Made by a program: the position numbers and the translations under genes | Shown: positions 35,648 through 44,324 of the stretch, piece after piece | Position numbering within the stretch: position 1 is the first letter of the stretch | Layout of the letters: every line of letters begins with the position of its first letter | Assembly: GCF_000469135.2 (NCBI RefSeq) | Contig: NZ_CP048117.1 | Location: 1,835,501 to 1,899,500, forward strand | Reading direction: 5' to 3' | Source: Bacillus sp. SB49 | GTDB taxonomy: Bacteria; Bacillota; Bacilli; Bacillales; Halobacillaceae | Length of the DNA stretch: 64,000 nucleotides | Notes under the pieces: model-generated | Told to the model about the DNA's origin: nothing | Databases searched by the model: none | What the model saw: the letters and a program-made list of their open reading frames with translations, nothing else

Positions 35648-37288
35648 ATGGCTTTATTGGAACAGACCGTTGGGGAACTCTTGTCAGAAAAAGCAGCGCA
35701 GCATCCGGATCAGGAGGCTTTTGTCTATCCTGGTTTGTCGATAAGGAAAACTTACAGGGAATTTGAAGAAATGACGGATGAAGTGGCTAAAGGCCTGATG
35801 GCTCTTGGTGTTGAAAAGGGAGAACATATAGCTATTTGGGCGGACAACAAGCCGGAATGGCTATTAAGCCAGTTTGCCTCCGGAAAAATGGGTGGCGTTC
35901 TCGTAACCGTCAATACGAACTACCGAACTCAGGAACTGGAATACTTATTGAAGCAGTCAGATGCTTCCACTATCATTCTTGCAGAGGATTTCAGGGGAAC
36001 GTCCTATATGGATATTTTGAAAGAAATCTGTCCTGAGCTTGAAACATGTGAGAAAGGCGCTTTGGAAAGCGAACGACTTCCATTTCTAAAGAATGTCATC
36101 GTATTAAGCGAGCGCTCATATAAAGGATGCTACAACTGGCAGGATCTTCTCGATATGGGACTGACTGTTTCAAACGAGGATCTCTCAGAAAGAAAAGAGA
36201 CGCTTCATTTCCGGGATGTCATTAATATGCAGTACACTTCCGGGACGACAGGGTTCCCTAAAGGCGTCATGTTAAGTCACCATAACATCGTGAATAACGG
36301 AAACCAGGTGGCCGACTGCATGCGGCTTACAAACGAAGACCGCCTATGTATACCGGTTCCTTTCTTCCACTGCTTCGGATGCGTACTAGGTACTTTGGCG
36401 GCGGTTTCTAAAGGCGCGACAATGGTTATTTTAGAGCAGTTCGATCCTCTGGAAGTATTAAAAGCGGTTACGAACGAATCTTGTACAGCGCTTCATGGTG
36501 TCCCGACGATGTTCATTGCTGAATTGAACCATGAAGATTTCGAAAAATGGAAACCGACAACCCTCCGTACCGGCATCATGGCAGGTTCGACTTGTCCGAT
36601 GGAAGTGATGAAGCGGGTGATGGACGACATGGGTGCAGGAGAAATAACCATTGCATACGGACAGACGGAATCCTCCCCGGTGATTACTCAAACGAGAGCC
36701 GATGACCCGATCGACCTTCGTGTGACGAGCGTCGGCCGCGTCCATCCGCATGTCGAAGTGAAAATAATCGAACCGGCCACCGGAGAAGAGCTTCCTCCGG
36801 GTGTACCAGGTGAACTGTGCACACGCGGATATTTAGTAATGGCAGGATATTATAAGAATGAAGAGGCAACGGAAGCGGCTGTTGATCCGGACGGATGGCT
36901 GCATACGGGAGATGTTGCTGTCTGCAGTACGGAAGGATATATCGAAATTACCGGAAGAATCAAGGACATGGTCATCCGTGGAGGCGAAAACGTCTATCCC
37001 AGAGAAATCGAAGAGTTCTTATATAAACATCCGGACGTTCTCGATGTACAGATCGTTGGAGTGCCTGATGAGAAATTCGGGGAAGAAGTCATGGCATTTC
37101 TCATTCCAAAGGCAAACGTCACATTGGCAGAAGAGGATATTCGTGCGTTTTGTTCAGGCAGTATATCGAAACATAAAATTCCGAAGTATATCTGTTTCGT
37201 AGAGGAGTTTCCGATGACGGCCAGCGGTAAAATACAAAAATTCCGTTTAAGGGAAAGCGCGCTTGAAATACTGCAAACAGAAACGTGA
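35648..37288 (+). CDS. yngI: Acyl-CoA ligase (YngI-like, AMP-forming)
   Basis: 546 residues of the ANL superfamily. The P-loop is YTSGTTGFPKGVMLSHHN, the A5 motif AYGQTESSP, the hinge GDVAVCSTEGYIEITGRIKDM and the C-terminal catalytic Lys is in TASGKIQKF. It activates a carboxylic acid to its CoA ester at the cost of ATP to AMP. YngI-type enzymes act on short- or medium-chain or aceto-acids; the acid here is unknown. It lies 21 nt after the dehydrogenase and 13 nt before the carboxylase, so it is co-transcribed. Confidence 0.9.
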   Translation: MALLEQTVGELLSEKAAQHPDQEAFVYPGLSIRKTYREFEEMTDEVAKGLMALGVEKGEHIAIWADNKPEWLLSQFASGKMGGVLVTVNTNYRTQELEYLLKQSDASTIILAEDFRGTSYMDILKEICPELETCEKGALESERLPFLKNVIVLSERSYKGCYNWQDLLDMGLTVSNEDLSERKETLHFRDVINMQYTSGTTGFPKGVMLSHHNIVNNGNQVADCMRLTNEDRLCIPVPFFHCFGCVLGTLAAVSKGATMVILEQFDPLEVLKAVTNESCTALHGVPTMFIAELNHEDFEKWKPTTLRTGIMAGSTCPMEVMKRVMDDMGAGEITIAYGQTESSPVITQTRADDPIDLRVTSVGRVHPHVEVKIIEPATGEELPPGVPGELCTRGYLVMAGYYKNEEATEAAVDPDGWLHTGDVAVCSTEGYIEITGRIKDMVIRGGENVYPREIEEFLYKHPDVLDVQIVGVPDEKFGEEVMAFLIPKANVTLAEEDIRAFCSGSISKHKIPKYICFVEEFPMTASGKIQKFRLRESALEILQTET

Positions 37289-37301
37289 GGAGGAAACACC
37301 T

Positions 37302-38654
37302 ATGTTTTCCAAAGTATTGATTGCCAACCGGGGAGAAATTGCTGCCAGGATCATTCGGACGTGCAGGAAGATGGGCATTCAAACGGTCGCTGTTTATTCG
37401 GAAGCGGACCAGGACAGTGCGTATGTATCCATGGCAGACGAAAGCTACCTTATCGGTAAACCAAGAGTAAGCGAATCTTATTTAAACGCGGATAAAATTC
37501 TCGACGTCGCTGTAAAGTGCGGCGCACAGGCCGTTCATCCCGGGTATGGTCTATTAAGCGAACATGCAGGTTTTGCGAGGAAGGTGGAAGAAGAAGGGAT
37601 GACTTTTATCGGTCCTCCTTCAAAGGTTATTGCCAAGATGGGAGACAAAGTAGAAGCTAGAGCGGAAATGAAAAGTGCTGGTGTTCCGATTATCCCCGGT
37701 ACGGAGGGTTCGGTTGATTCTGTGGAAGATGCAAAGAGAATCGCAGATGAATTCGGCTATCCCGTCATGCTGAAGGCAGCGGCAGGCGGCGGAGGGATCG
37801 GTATGCAGGCGGTCCATAATGAGCAGGAATTGGAAAAGGCATTCGCAGGGAACTCGAAACGGGCGGAGACATTTTTCGGAGACGGCAAGATGTTCTTAGA
37901 AAAACTGATTGACAAGCCGCGCCATATAGAGATTCAGGTGCTCGCTGACGAACACGGGAATGCCATTCATTTATTTGAGCGGGAATGTTCGATTCAACGC
38001 AGGCATCAAAAAGTACTCGAAGAAGCACCATCCCCGTCTCTATCTGAAGCAACGCGGGAAAAGATGTATAGAAGTGCTCTGAAAGCGGTGGAAAGTCTCG
38101 GCTACACGAATGCGGGTACGCTTGAATTTCTCGTAGACCAGGAAGAGAACCACTATTTCCTGGAAATGAATACGCGTTTGCAGGTGGAACATCCCGTTAC
38201 AGAAGAAATTACAGGGGTGGATATTGTTGAGCAGCAGCTGCGCATAGCAGCTAAGGAGCCGTTGTCCTTTGGACAGGAGGATGTACAAAGGAATGGGCAT
38301 GCGATAGAAGTGAGGATTTATGCAGAAGACTCCAATACTTTCTATCCCTCTCCCGGCAAACTCACAAAGCTTCGTCTTCCCGAAGGAGATGGAATCCGTC
38401 ATGAGACGGCCATCTGTGAAGGTTCTGAAGTCACCCCTTTCTACGATCCAATGATTGCGAAATTAATAGTCCACGGCGGGGACCGTAAAGAAGCCGTAGA
38501 ACGACTGACGCAAGCCGTGCATGCGTATGAAATAGAAGGAATTAAGTCAAATTTGATGATGTTGAAGCGGATCGTTACGCATGAGAACTTCATCATTGGC
38601 GACACGAAAACAGATTTTATTGAGGTCCATTATTTACCGACGTTAACGAAATGA
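37302..38654 (+). CDS. yngHA: Biotin carboxylase subunit of acyl-CoA carboxylase (YngHA-like)
   Basis: 450 residues with the ATP-grasp biotin carboxylase fold: FSKVLIANRGEIAARIIRTCR, AAAGGGGIGMQAV, ECSIQRRHQKVLEEAPS and EMNTRLQVEHPVTEEI. The ATG follows GAGGAGG. It lacks the biotin-carrier domain found at the end of eukaryotic or proteobacterial methylcrotonyl-CoA carboxylase alpha; that domain is the separate next gene. It carboxylates biotin for the carboxyltransferase encoded 2 kb downstream. A role in housekeeping acetyl-CoA carboxylase is less likely given the context. Confidence 0.92.
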   Translation: MFSKVLIANRGEIAARIIRTCRKMGIQTVAVYSEADQDSAYVSMADESYLIGKPRVSESYLNADKILDVAVKCGAQAVHPGYGLLSEHAGFARKVEEEGMTFIGPPSKVIAKMGDKVEARAEMKSAGVPIIPGTEGSVDSVEDAKRIADEFGYPVMLKAAAGGGGIGMQAVHNEQELEKAFAGNSKRAETFFGDGKMFLEKLIDKPRHIEIQVLADEHGNAIHLFERECSIQRRHQKVLEEAPSPSLSEATREKMYRSALKAVESLGYTNAGTLEFLVDQEENHYFLEMNTRLQVEHPVTEEITGVDIVEQQLRIAAKEPLSFGQEDVQRNGHAIEVRIYAEDSNTFYPSPGKLTKLRLPEGDGIRHETAICEGSEVTPFYDPMIAKLIVHGGDRKEAVERLTQAVHAYEIEGIKSNLMMLKRIVTHENFIIGDTKTDFIEVHYLPTLTK

Positions 38655-38667
38655 GGAGGATGAAGAG

Positions 38668-38880
38668 ATGAAGGAAGTGAAGGCTTCGATGGCAGGAAGT
38701 GTATGGAAATTGGTAGCAAAAGAAGGAGATTCGATAGAGGACGGGCAGGATGTCGTAATCTTGGAGTCAATGAAAATGGAGATACCAATCACGGCAGAAT
38801 ACTCCGGTGTCCTAAAGGAGATGAAGGTTGCAGAAGGCGACTTTGTCAATGAAGGAGATACGATCGCAGTCATTGAATAG
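38668..38880 (+). CDS. yngHB: Stand-alone biotin carrier protein (YngHB-like)
   Basis: 70 residues, a bare biotinyl domain. The modified lysine is the second-motif Lys in LESMKMEIPI, with flanking glycine turns (GDSIEDGQDV, GDFVNEGDTIAVIE). It shuttles carboxybiotin between the carboxylase and carboxyltransferase. GGAGGATG precedes the ATG, and the TAG stop lies in a hairpin that also holds the next ribosome site. Confidence 0.94.
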   Translation: MKEVKASMAGSVWKLVAKEGDSIEDGQDVVILESMKMEIPITAEYSGVLKEMKVAEGDFVNEGDTIAVIE

Positions 38881-38889
38881 GAGGGTCCT

Positions 38890-39801
38890 ATGATCTCATT
38901 CCCTGAGAAAGTAAAGATAAAGGAAGTCGGTCCGCGCGACGGGTTACAGAATGAAGCGGTAGAGGTTCCATGGGAGCGGAAGGTGGAATGGATAAATCTT
39001 CTTTCTGCTGCCGGGTATGAATATATTGAATTCAGTTCTTTCGTTCATCCGAAGTGGATTCCACAACTGAAGGATGCTGATATAGTGGCGCGGTCCATCG
39101 ACAGAAATCCCGGAACGACCTACGCTGCTCTCGTTCCGAATGTAAAGGGGTTGCGCAAAGCGCTGGATAACGGTGTCGATGAAGTAGCTGTCTTTATGTC
39201 GGCGAGTGAAACACACAATAAAAAGAATATCAACAAAACCATCAACGAGACGTATCCTGTTCTGCAAGAAGTCATCACAGAGTCCAAGCAGGAAGGAAAA
39301 AAGGTAAGGGGTTATATTTCTTGTGTATTCGGTTGCCCTTATGAAGGACATGTCCCATTCGAGCGGACAGCAGCAGTCGCAAAGACACTTTTGAAGATGG
39401 GGGTGGACGAAATATCTCTTGGCGATACCATCGGGACGGCCGATCCGAAGCAGGTCGACCTTTTTCTTGAGTACATGAAAGAGAGAGTCTCTTTGGAACA
39501 TACGGCGCTTCATTTTCATAATACCAACGGAATGGCGCTTGCAAATGTGACGGTGGCTCTTCAACATGGAATCACCATCTTTGATGCATCTCTCGGCGGG
39601 CTTGGTGGATGTCCCTATGCCGAGGGAGCTTCAGGAAATCTTGCAACAGATGACCTCGTTCACATGCTTCATCGTATGGGGATCGAGACGGGAATTAATG
39701 AAGAAAAACTAAGGAAGGCAGCCGCCTTCCTTGAGCAAGAGCTCGGAAAACGTCTGCCGAGCCATCAAAGACAGATAGCCGCTAAAGAGGAGGTAGGTTG
39801 A
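38890..39801 (+). CDS. yngG: Hydroxymethylglutaryl-CoA lyase (YngG-like)
   Basis: 303 residues with a TIM-barrel HMGL domain. It cleaves HMG-CoA to acetoacetate and acetyl-CoA, the last step of leucine breakdown. KEVGPRDGLQNE carries metal and catalytic residues, LGDTIGTADP and LHFHNTNGMAL follow, and the signature GLGGCPYAEGASGN contains the catalytic Cys. Its ribosome site and ATG lie in an ATAGGA-GGG-TCCTAT hairpin. It overlaps the next gene by one base. Confidence 0.95.
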   Translation: MISFPEKVKIKEVGPRDGLQNEAVEVPWERKVEWINLLSAAGYEYIEFSSFVHPKWIPQLKDADIVARSIDRNPGTTYAALVPNVKGLRKALDNGVDEVAVFMSASETHNKKNINKTINETYPVLQEVITESKQEGKKVRGYISCVFGCPYEGHVPFERTAAVAKTLLKMGVDEISLGDTIGTADPKQVDLFLEYMKERVSLEHTALHFHNTNGMALANVTVALQHGITIFDASLGGLGGCPYAEGASGNLATDDLVHMLHRMGIETGINEEKLRKAAAFLEQELGKRLPSHQRQIAAKEEVG

Positions 39802-40583
39802 TGGATACGTTCACGAAACTGGAGGCTTTGGATACCCATGTGTATCTGCTGACATTAAACAGACCATCGAGTGCCAATGCCCTTTCCAGCGGGTTATTGG
39901 ATGAATTGGAAGAAACGCTCAAAGATATTCAGCGGCGGCCGGAGATACGTGTGCTTTTAATAACAGGGAGCGGAAACAAAGCATTCTCCGCAGGCGCTGA
40001 TTTGAAAGAACGGGCGGAAATGGGCGAAAAAGAGGTACTGGCGGCAGTGAAGAAGATCGGCAGTACGTTTCGACTTCTGGAAACGTTGTCCATTCCAACG
40101 ATTGCAGTAATGAACGGTGCTGCTTATGGAGGCGGGCTTGAGCTTGCTCTTGCCTGCGATATCCGGTTTATGAGCAGTTCTGCAAAAGCAGGGTTGACGG
40201 AAACGTCGCTTGCCATCATTCCGGGCGCGGGAGGTACGCAGCGCCTGCCCCGCCTTATCGGACCAGGGAAAGCAAAAGCTATGATCTACTCTGCAAAGCC
40301 GGTGGAGGCGGATAAAGCTCACGCCATCGGTCTTGTCGAATATGTGTATGAGCCGCAGTTCTTATTATCTGAAGCAAAAGATTTCGCCTGTGCCATCGCA
40401 CGCAATGCACCAACAGCACTGAAACAGGCAAAAAAAGCGATTCAGGAAGGGCTGGATGCAGATCTGGAAGCCGGCTTGAAAATCGAACACTCCTGCTACG
40501 AAGTAACCATTCCCACCAAAGACCGCCTGGAAGGGTTGAATGCATTTAAAGAAAAAAGGAAGCCGGATTATAAAGGAGAATAA
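39801..40583 (+). CDS. yngF: Enoyl-CoA hydratase, probable methylglutaconyl-CoA hydratase (YngF-like)
   Basis: 260 residues of the crotonase fold. The oxyanion-hole segments are FSAGADLKER and MNGAAYGGGLELALACDIRF, and the catalytic region is ETSLAIIPGAGGTQRLPRLIG. Given the operon it should hydrate 3-methylglutaconyl-CoA to HMG-CoA, between carboxylase and lyase. The ATG shares its A with the lyase TGA, and GAGGAGG lies upstream, so the genes are translationally coupled. Confidence 0.92.
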   Translation: MDTFTKLEALDTHVYLLTLNRPSSANALSSGLLDELEETLKDIQRRPEIRVLLITGSGNKAFSAGADLKERAEMGEKEVLAAVKKIGSTFRLLETLSIPTIAVMNGAAYGGGLELALACDIRFMSSSAKAGLTETSLAIIPGAGGTQRLPRLIGPGKAKAMIYSAKPVEADKAHAIGLVEYVYEPQFLLSEAKDFACAIARNAPTALKQAKKAIQEGLDADLEAGLKIEHSCYEVTIPTKDRLEGLNAFKEKRKPDYKGE

Positions 40584-40585
40584 AC

Positions 40586-42127
40586 GTGGAGAAGACGATG
40601 CCCAATGAAAAAACGTGGAAAGAAAATAAGCAGCGGATTAAGGCAGGCGGGGCGGAAAAGTATCATGAAAAAAATGCCCAAAAGGGGAAATTGTTCGTCC
40701 GTGAACGCCTGAGGCTGCTTTTTGACGACGATATCGATGTGGAAGATGCTTTCTTTGCAAACTGTATGGACGAATCACTCCCTGCGGACGGTGTTGTGAC
40801 GGGAATAGGAAAAATTAACGGCGAAGATGTCTGTGTGATGGCTAACGATTCAACTGTGAAGGCAGGCTCGTGGGGGGCACGAACGGTAGAGAAGATCATA
40901 CGCATCCAGGAAACAGCAATGAAACTTAATCTGCCGATGCTGTATCTCGTTGATTCCGCAGGAGCACGTATTACAGATCAAATCGATATGTTTCCGAACA
41001 GACGCGGAGCCGGTAGAATTTTTCACAATCAAATAAAATTGAGCGGTCGTGTCCCGCAGGTCTGCCTTCTCTTCGGTCCATCTGCAGCAGGTGGGGCTTA
41101 TATCCCGGCTTTCTGCGACATCGTTGTCATGGTCGATGGTAATGCTTCTATGTATCTTGGATCCCCGAGAATGGCAGAGAAAGTTATCGGTGAGAAAGTG
41201 TCATTGGAAGAAATGGGCGGGGCAAGAATGCACTGTTCGGTTTCCGGTTGTGGCGATGTTCTCGCCAAAGATGAATCGGAAGCTGTCCAATTTGCAAGGG
41301 ACTATTTAAGCTACTTCCCGCAGAGCCATAAGGAGCGGCCGAAGAAAAAGACGCCACTTGCACCGGGAGACTTTGACAAATCCATCGGTGACTTGATCCC
41401 TTCCAATCAAAATGCGCCCTTTGATATGTATCAGCTGATAGACAGGTTGATTGATGAAGGTTCTTTCTGTGAAATCAAAAAGAAGTTTGCGCCCGAACTC
41501 ATTACAGGTCTCGCACGAATCGAAGGAAGAAGTGTCGGTGTGATTGCCAACCAGCCGCGTGCAAAAGGCGGTGTCCTGTTTCCTGATTCTGCAGATAAAG
41601 CTGCTAAGTTCATTCAGCTATGTGATGCGTTCCATATACCCCTTCTCTTTCTTGCCGATATTCCAGGCTTCATGATCGGAACAAAGGTGGAACGCGCCGG
41701 AATCATCCGGCACGGGGCCAAAATGCTGTCTGCCATGAGTGAAGCGACCGTTCCTAAAATATCAGTGATTGTAAGAAAAGCATATGGTGCGGGATTGTAT
41801 GCTATGGCAGGTCCTGCGTTTGAACCGGATGCATGTCTTGCTCTTCCGTCTGCTCAAATTGCCGTCATGGGACCGGAAGCAGCCGTGAACGCTGTGTATG
41901 CAAACAAAATAGCGGAACTTCCGGAAGAGGACCGTCCCGCTTTTATTCAGGAAAAGCAGCAGGAGTATAAGGAGAACATTGATGTATACAGACTGGCATC
42001 TGAAATGATCATAGATGATATAGTGGAACCGGATGCACTTCGTTCTGCCTTGGCTATTCGTTTCCAGGCTTACGAACGAAAGGACATCATCTTCACAGAA
42101 AGAAAGCACGGTGTTTATCCCGTTTAA
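40586..42127 (+). CDS. yngE: Carboxyltransferase subunit, methylcrotonyl/propionyl-CoA type (YngE-like)
   Basis: 513 residues, GTG start after AAAGGAG. It has a two-part crotonase-like carboxyltransferase fold: VNDSTVKAGSWGART-type N half (here MANDSTVKAGSWGA), LFGPSAAGGAYIPAFCDIVVMV and the C half LADIPGFMIGTKVERAGIIRHGAKM. It moves CO2 from biotin to an acyl-CoA. The surrounding HMG-CoA lyase and hydratase favour 3-methylcrotonyl-CoA, but propionyl-CoA activity cannot be excluded. It is the last gene of the operon. Confidence 0.92.
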   Translation: MEKTMPNEKTWKENKQRIKAGGAEKYHEKNAQKGKLFVRERLRLLFDDDIDVEDAFFANCMDESLPADGVVTGIGKINGEDVCVMANDSTVKAGSWGARTVEKIIRIQETAMKLNLPMLYLVDSAGARITDQIDMFPNRRGAGRIFHNQIKLSGRVPQVCLLFGPSAAGGAYIPAFCDIVVMVDGNASMYLGSPRMAEKVIGEKVSLEEMGGARMHCSVSGCGDVLAKDESEAVQFARDYLSYFPQSHKERPKKKTPLAPGDFDKSIGDLIPSNQNAPFDMYQLIDRLIDEGSFCEIKKKFAPELITGLARIEGRSVGVIANQPRAKGGVLFPDSADKAAKFIQLCDAFHIPLLFLADIPGFMIGTKVERAGIIRHGAKMLSAMSEATVPKISVIVRKAYGAGLYAMAGPAFEPDACLALPSAQIAVMGPEAAVNAVYANKIAELPEEDRPAFIQEKQQEYKENIDVYRLASEMIIDDIVEPDALRSALAIRFQAYERKDIIFTERKHGVYPV

Positions 42128-42168
42128 AAAAAGCCCCTGATCCTTCTTGGACCAGGGGCTTTTTTTAT
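42127..42168. terminator. Bidirectional terminator
   Basis: A strong stem AAAAAAAGCCCCTG/CAGGGGCTTTTTTT (with internal TCC/GGA pairs) lies between convergent genes and includes both stop-codon regions. Confidence 0.94.
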
Positions 42169-44129
42169 TCTCTCTCATTCAAATGGGAAGCACCGATCTT
42201 CCTTATTTCTTCGACCGTATCCGGATTTTCAAGCGCACTCAAATCACCGGATGAATGATTCAAATATGCGGATTTGATGGCCCTTCTCATCACTTTCGCA
42301 TTTCTCGTTTTTGGTAAATCTTTGACGAAATGCATGCGCTTCGGGGCAAGCGCTTTGCCAAGTTTCCTTTCCATATATAGCTGCAATTCTTCTAAAAGGA
42401 CATCTCCTTCTTCGTACAAGGGGGACAAGATGACGAAGGCGACAGGCTCTTCTCCTTTGATTGCATGCGGGACCCCGATGACACCTGCTTCACTAACGGC
42501 CTCGTGATCAACAAGGACCGATTCGACTTCAGCAGGACCGAGCCTTTTCCCGGCTACATTGAGGACATCATCCGATCGCCCGGTAATGGTAAAATAACCT
42601 TTTTCATCTTTTAAAGCCCAGTCTCCGTGGACCCACGTGTCTTTAAAACGGTTCCAGTAAGTGGATAGGTAACGTTTATCATCTTGATAAAAACTATTTG
42701 TCATCCCTACCCACGGAGTTTTGATAACCAGCTCTCCTACTTCATTCGTTACAGATTCCCCTCGCTCATTCCATACATCCGCATCCATACCTGGAAGTGC
42801 TGCATTGAACGTGACCGGTTGAATCGGCTTGATCAATACATTTCCTAAAATCCCTCCCGAAATTTCCGTACCGCCGGAATAGTTGAAGATCGGTACTTTT
42901 TTCTGACCGGCATGCTTAAACAGCCAGTGCCAGGGATCGGGATTCCATGGTTCTCCAGTGGATGCAATGAGCTTCAAAGAGGTTTTATCATGTTGTCGCA
43001 GCCACTCTTTCCCGTGCCTCATTAACGAACGGACGAGAGTGGGGGATATCCCTAAGTGAGTCACCTTGTACCGTTCAACCAGTTCCCATAACCGTGAGGG
43101 GGCGGGATAGTCCGGTGTTCCTTCGAAAAGGACGACGGAAGCTCCGTTAATCAGGCCTCCATAGACGAGAAAAGGCCCCATCATCCATCCCATATCCGTG
43201 TACCAGAACACCGTGTCCCCTGCTCGGACATCCATACAGATACCTGCGTCAAATGCCGCTTTTATCGGAAAACCGGCGTGAGAATGGACAGCTCCTTTTG
43301 GTTTTCCAGTCGTTCCTGACGTATAAATAATCATAAAAGGATCGTCTGCATGCATGGGTTCTGTTTTGAAAGCGTTACCATTTTTCCTTAAAGAAGACCA
43401 CTGTACATCCCTGTAAGGATTCCAGTCGATTTCTATACCTGTCCTTTCTACAACAATAATGTGTTCAAGGGAAGGACAATGATCAGCAGCAAGGTCTGCT
43501 TCGTCTTTCATTCGAATCGATTTGCCGCGCCGGAAGAAACCATCCGCAGTAATGAGAGCTTTTGCCTTGGAAGCCTTTAATCTAGACAGAAGTGCTTCTT
43601 CCTTGTAACCGGAGAATGCTGGTGAGAAAACGGCGCCTGTTTTGGACAGGGCGAGCATGGCAATCACTGTTTCGGGAATCATCGGCATGTACAGAAGGAC
43701 ATTGTCTCCTTGTGTGATTCCAAGACTATTCAAACCATTTGCAATGCGGTTCACTTCGTCATGGAGCTCTTGGTACGTATAAGAAAGGCGCACACCATCA
43801 TCACCTTCCCAGTAGAGAGCGACAGCGTTCTTCTTAAAAGGGTTCCCTGCCCATCGATCCAAAGCCAAATGAGCGACATTCATTATACCACCATCAAACC
43901 ATTTCGGGAACGCAGGACCGGCGGAGAGATCCAGCGTTTTCTTAAATGGGGTGTACCACTCCACTCCAAGCTCGTTTACAACTTCTTTCCAGAACCAGTC
44001 GGGGTCTTCTACAGACTTTTGGTGAAAAGAGTCATAATCAGTAAATCCAAGTTTTTTCATCCATTGGAATAACCGGGTAGATTCAGCCTGTGTGGGATCA
44101 GGCATCCATACATTTTCGTGCTTGGACAT
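42165..44129 (-). CDS. Acetoacetyl/acetyl-CoA synthetase family ligase
   Basis: 654 residues with an ACAS-type N-terminal cap (about 1-100, ending FPKWFDGGIMNVAHLALDRW), the P-loop YTSGTTGKPKGAVHSHAG, the hinge YFTITGRSDDVLNVAGKRLGPAEVES and the C-terminal Lys in TRNAKVMRR. The length matches acetyl-, propionyl- and acetoacetyl-CoA synthetases. The convergent leucine operon makes free acetoacetate, so acetoacetate-CoA ligase is an attractive but unproven role. The start is set at 44129 (MSKHENVW) after GGGGG; the long upstream extension looks non-coding. Confidence 0.85.
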   Translation of the reverse strand: MSKHENVWMPDPTQAESTRLFQWMKKLGFTDYDSFHQKSVEDPDWFWKEVVNELGVEWYTPFKKTLDLSAGPAFPKWFDGGIMNVAHLALDRWAGNPFKKNAVALYWEGDDGVRLSYTYQELHDEVNRIANGLNSLGITQGDNVLLYMPMIPETVIAMLALSKTGAVFSPAFSGYKEEALLSRLKASKAKALITADGFFRRGKSIRMKDEADLAADHCPSLEHIIVVERTGIEIDWNPYRDVQWSSLRKNGNAFKTEPMHADDPFMIIYTSGTTGKPKGAVHSHAGFPIKAAFDAGICMDVRAGDTVFWYTDMGWMMGPFLVYGGLINGASVVLFEGTPDYPAPSRLWELVERYKVTHLGISPTLVRSLMRHGKEWLRQHDKTSLKLIASTGEPWNPDPWHWLFKHAGQKKVPIFNYSGGTEISGGILGNVLIKPIQPVTFNAALPGMDADVWNERGESVTNEVGELVIKTPWVGMTNSFYQDDKRYLSTYWNRFKDTWVHGDWALKDEKGYFTITGRSDDVLNVAGKRLGPAEVESVLVDHEAVSEAGVIGVPHAIKGEEPVAFVILSPLYEEGDVLLEELQLYMERKLGKALAPKRMHFVKDLPKTRNAKVMRRAIKSAYLNHSSGDLSALENPDTVEEIRKIGASHLNERE

Positions 44130-44324
44130 AAGCAAAAACCCCCAGAATTCAGAATTGTCTTTCTTTTTATTATACATGATTAATAAGGGTGGAGGAATGT
44201 TTGCGCATTTTTCACAAATAATTCCTTGGAAAAGGTTGAAAATTTCTATCATTTTCTATACGGTGGGAAAAGTCATGGGATATTTATCCACGAATGACAA
44301 ATGTACAATAAAGGAGAGAGAAAG

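Noticed and set aside
44236-44262. Sigma-W promoter for flotillin
   Set aside because: TGAAAA is present but no CGTA -10 at the right distance; a sigma-A reading (TTGAAA-15-TATACG) is equally weak.
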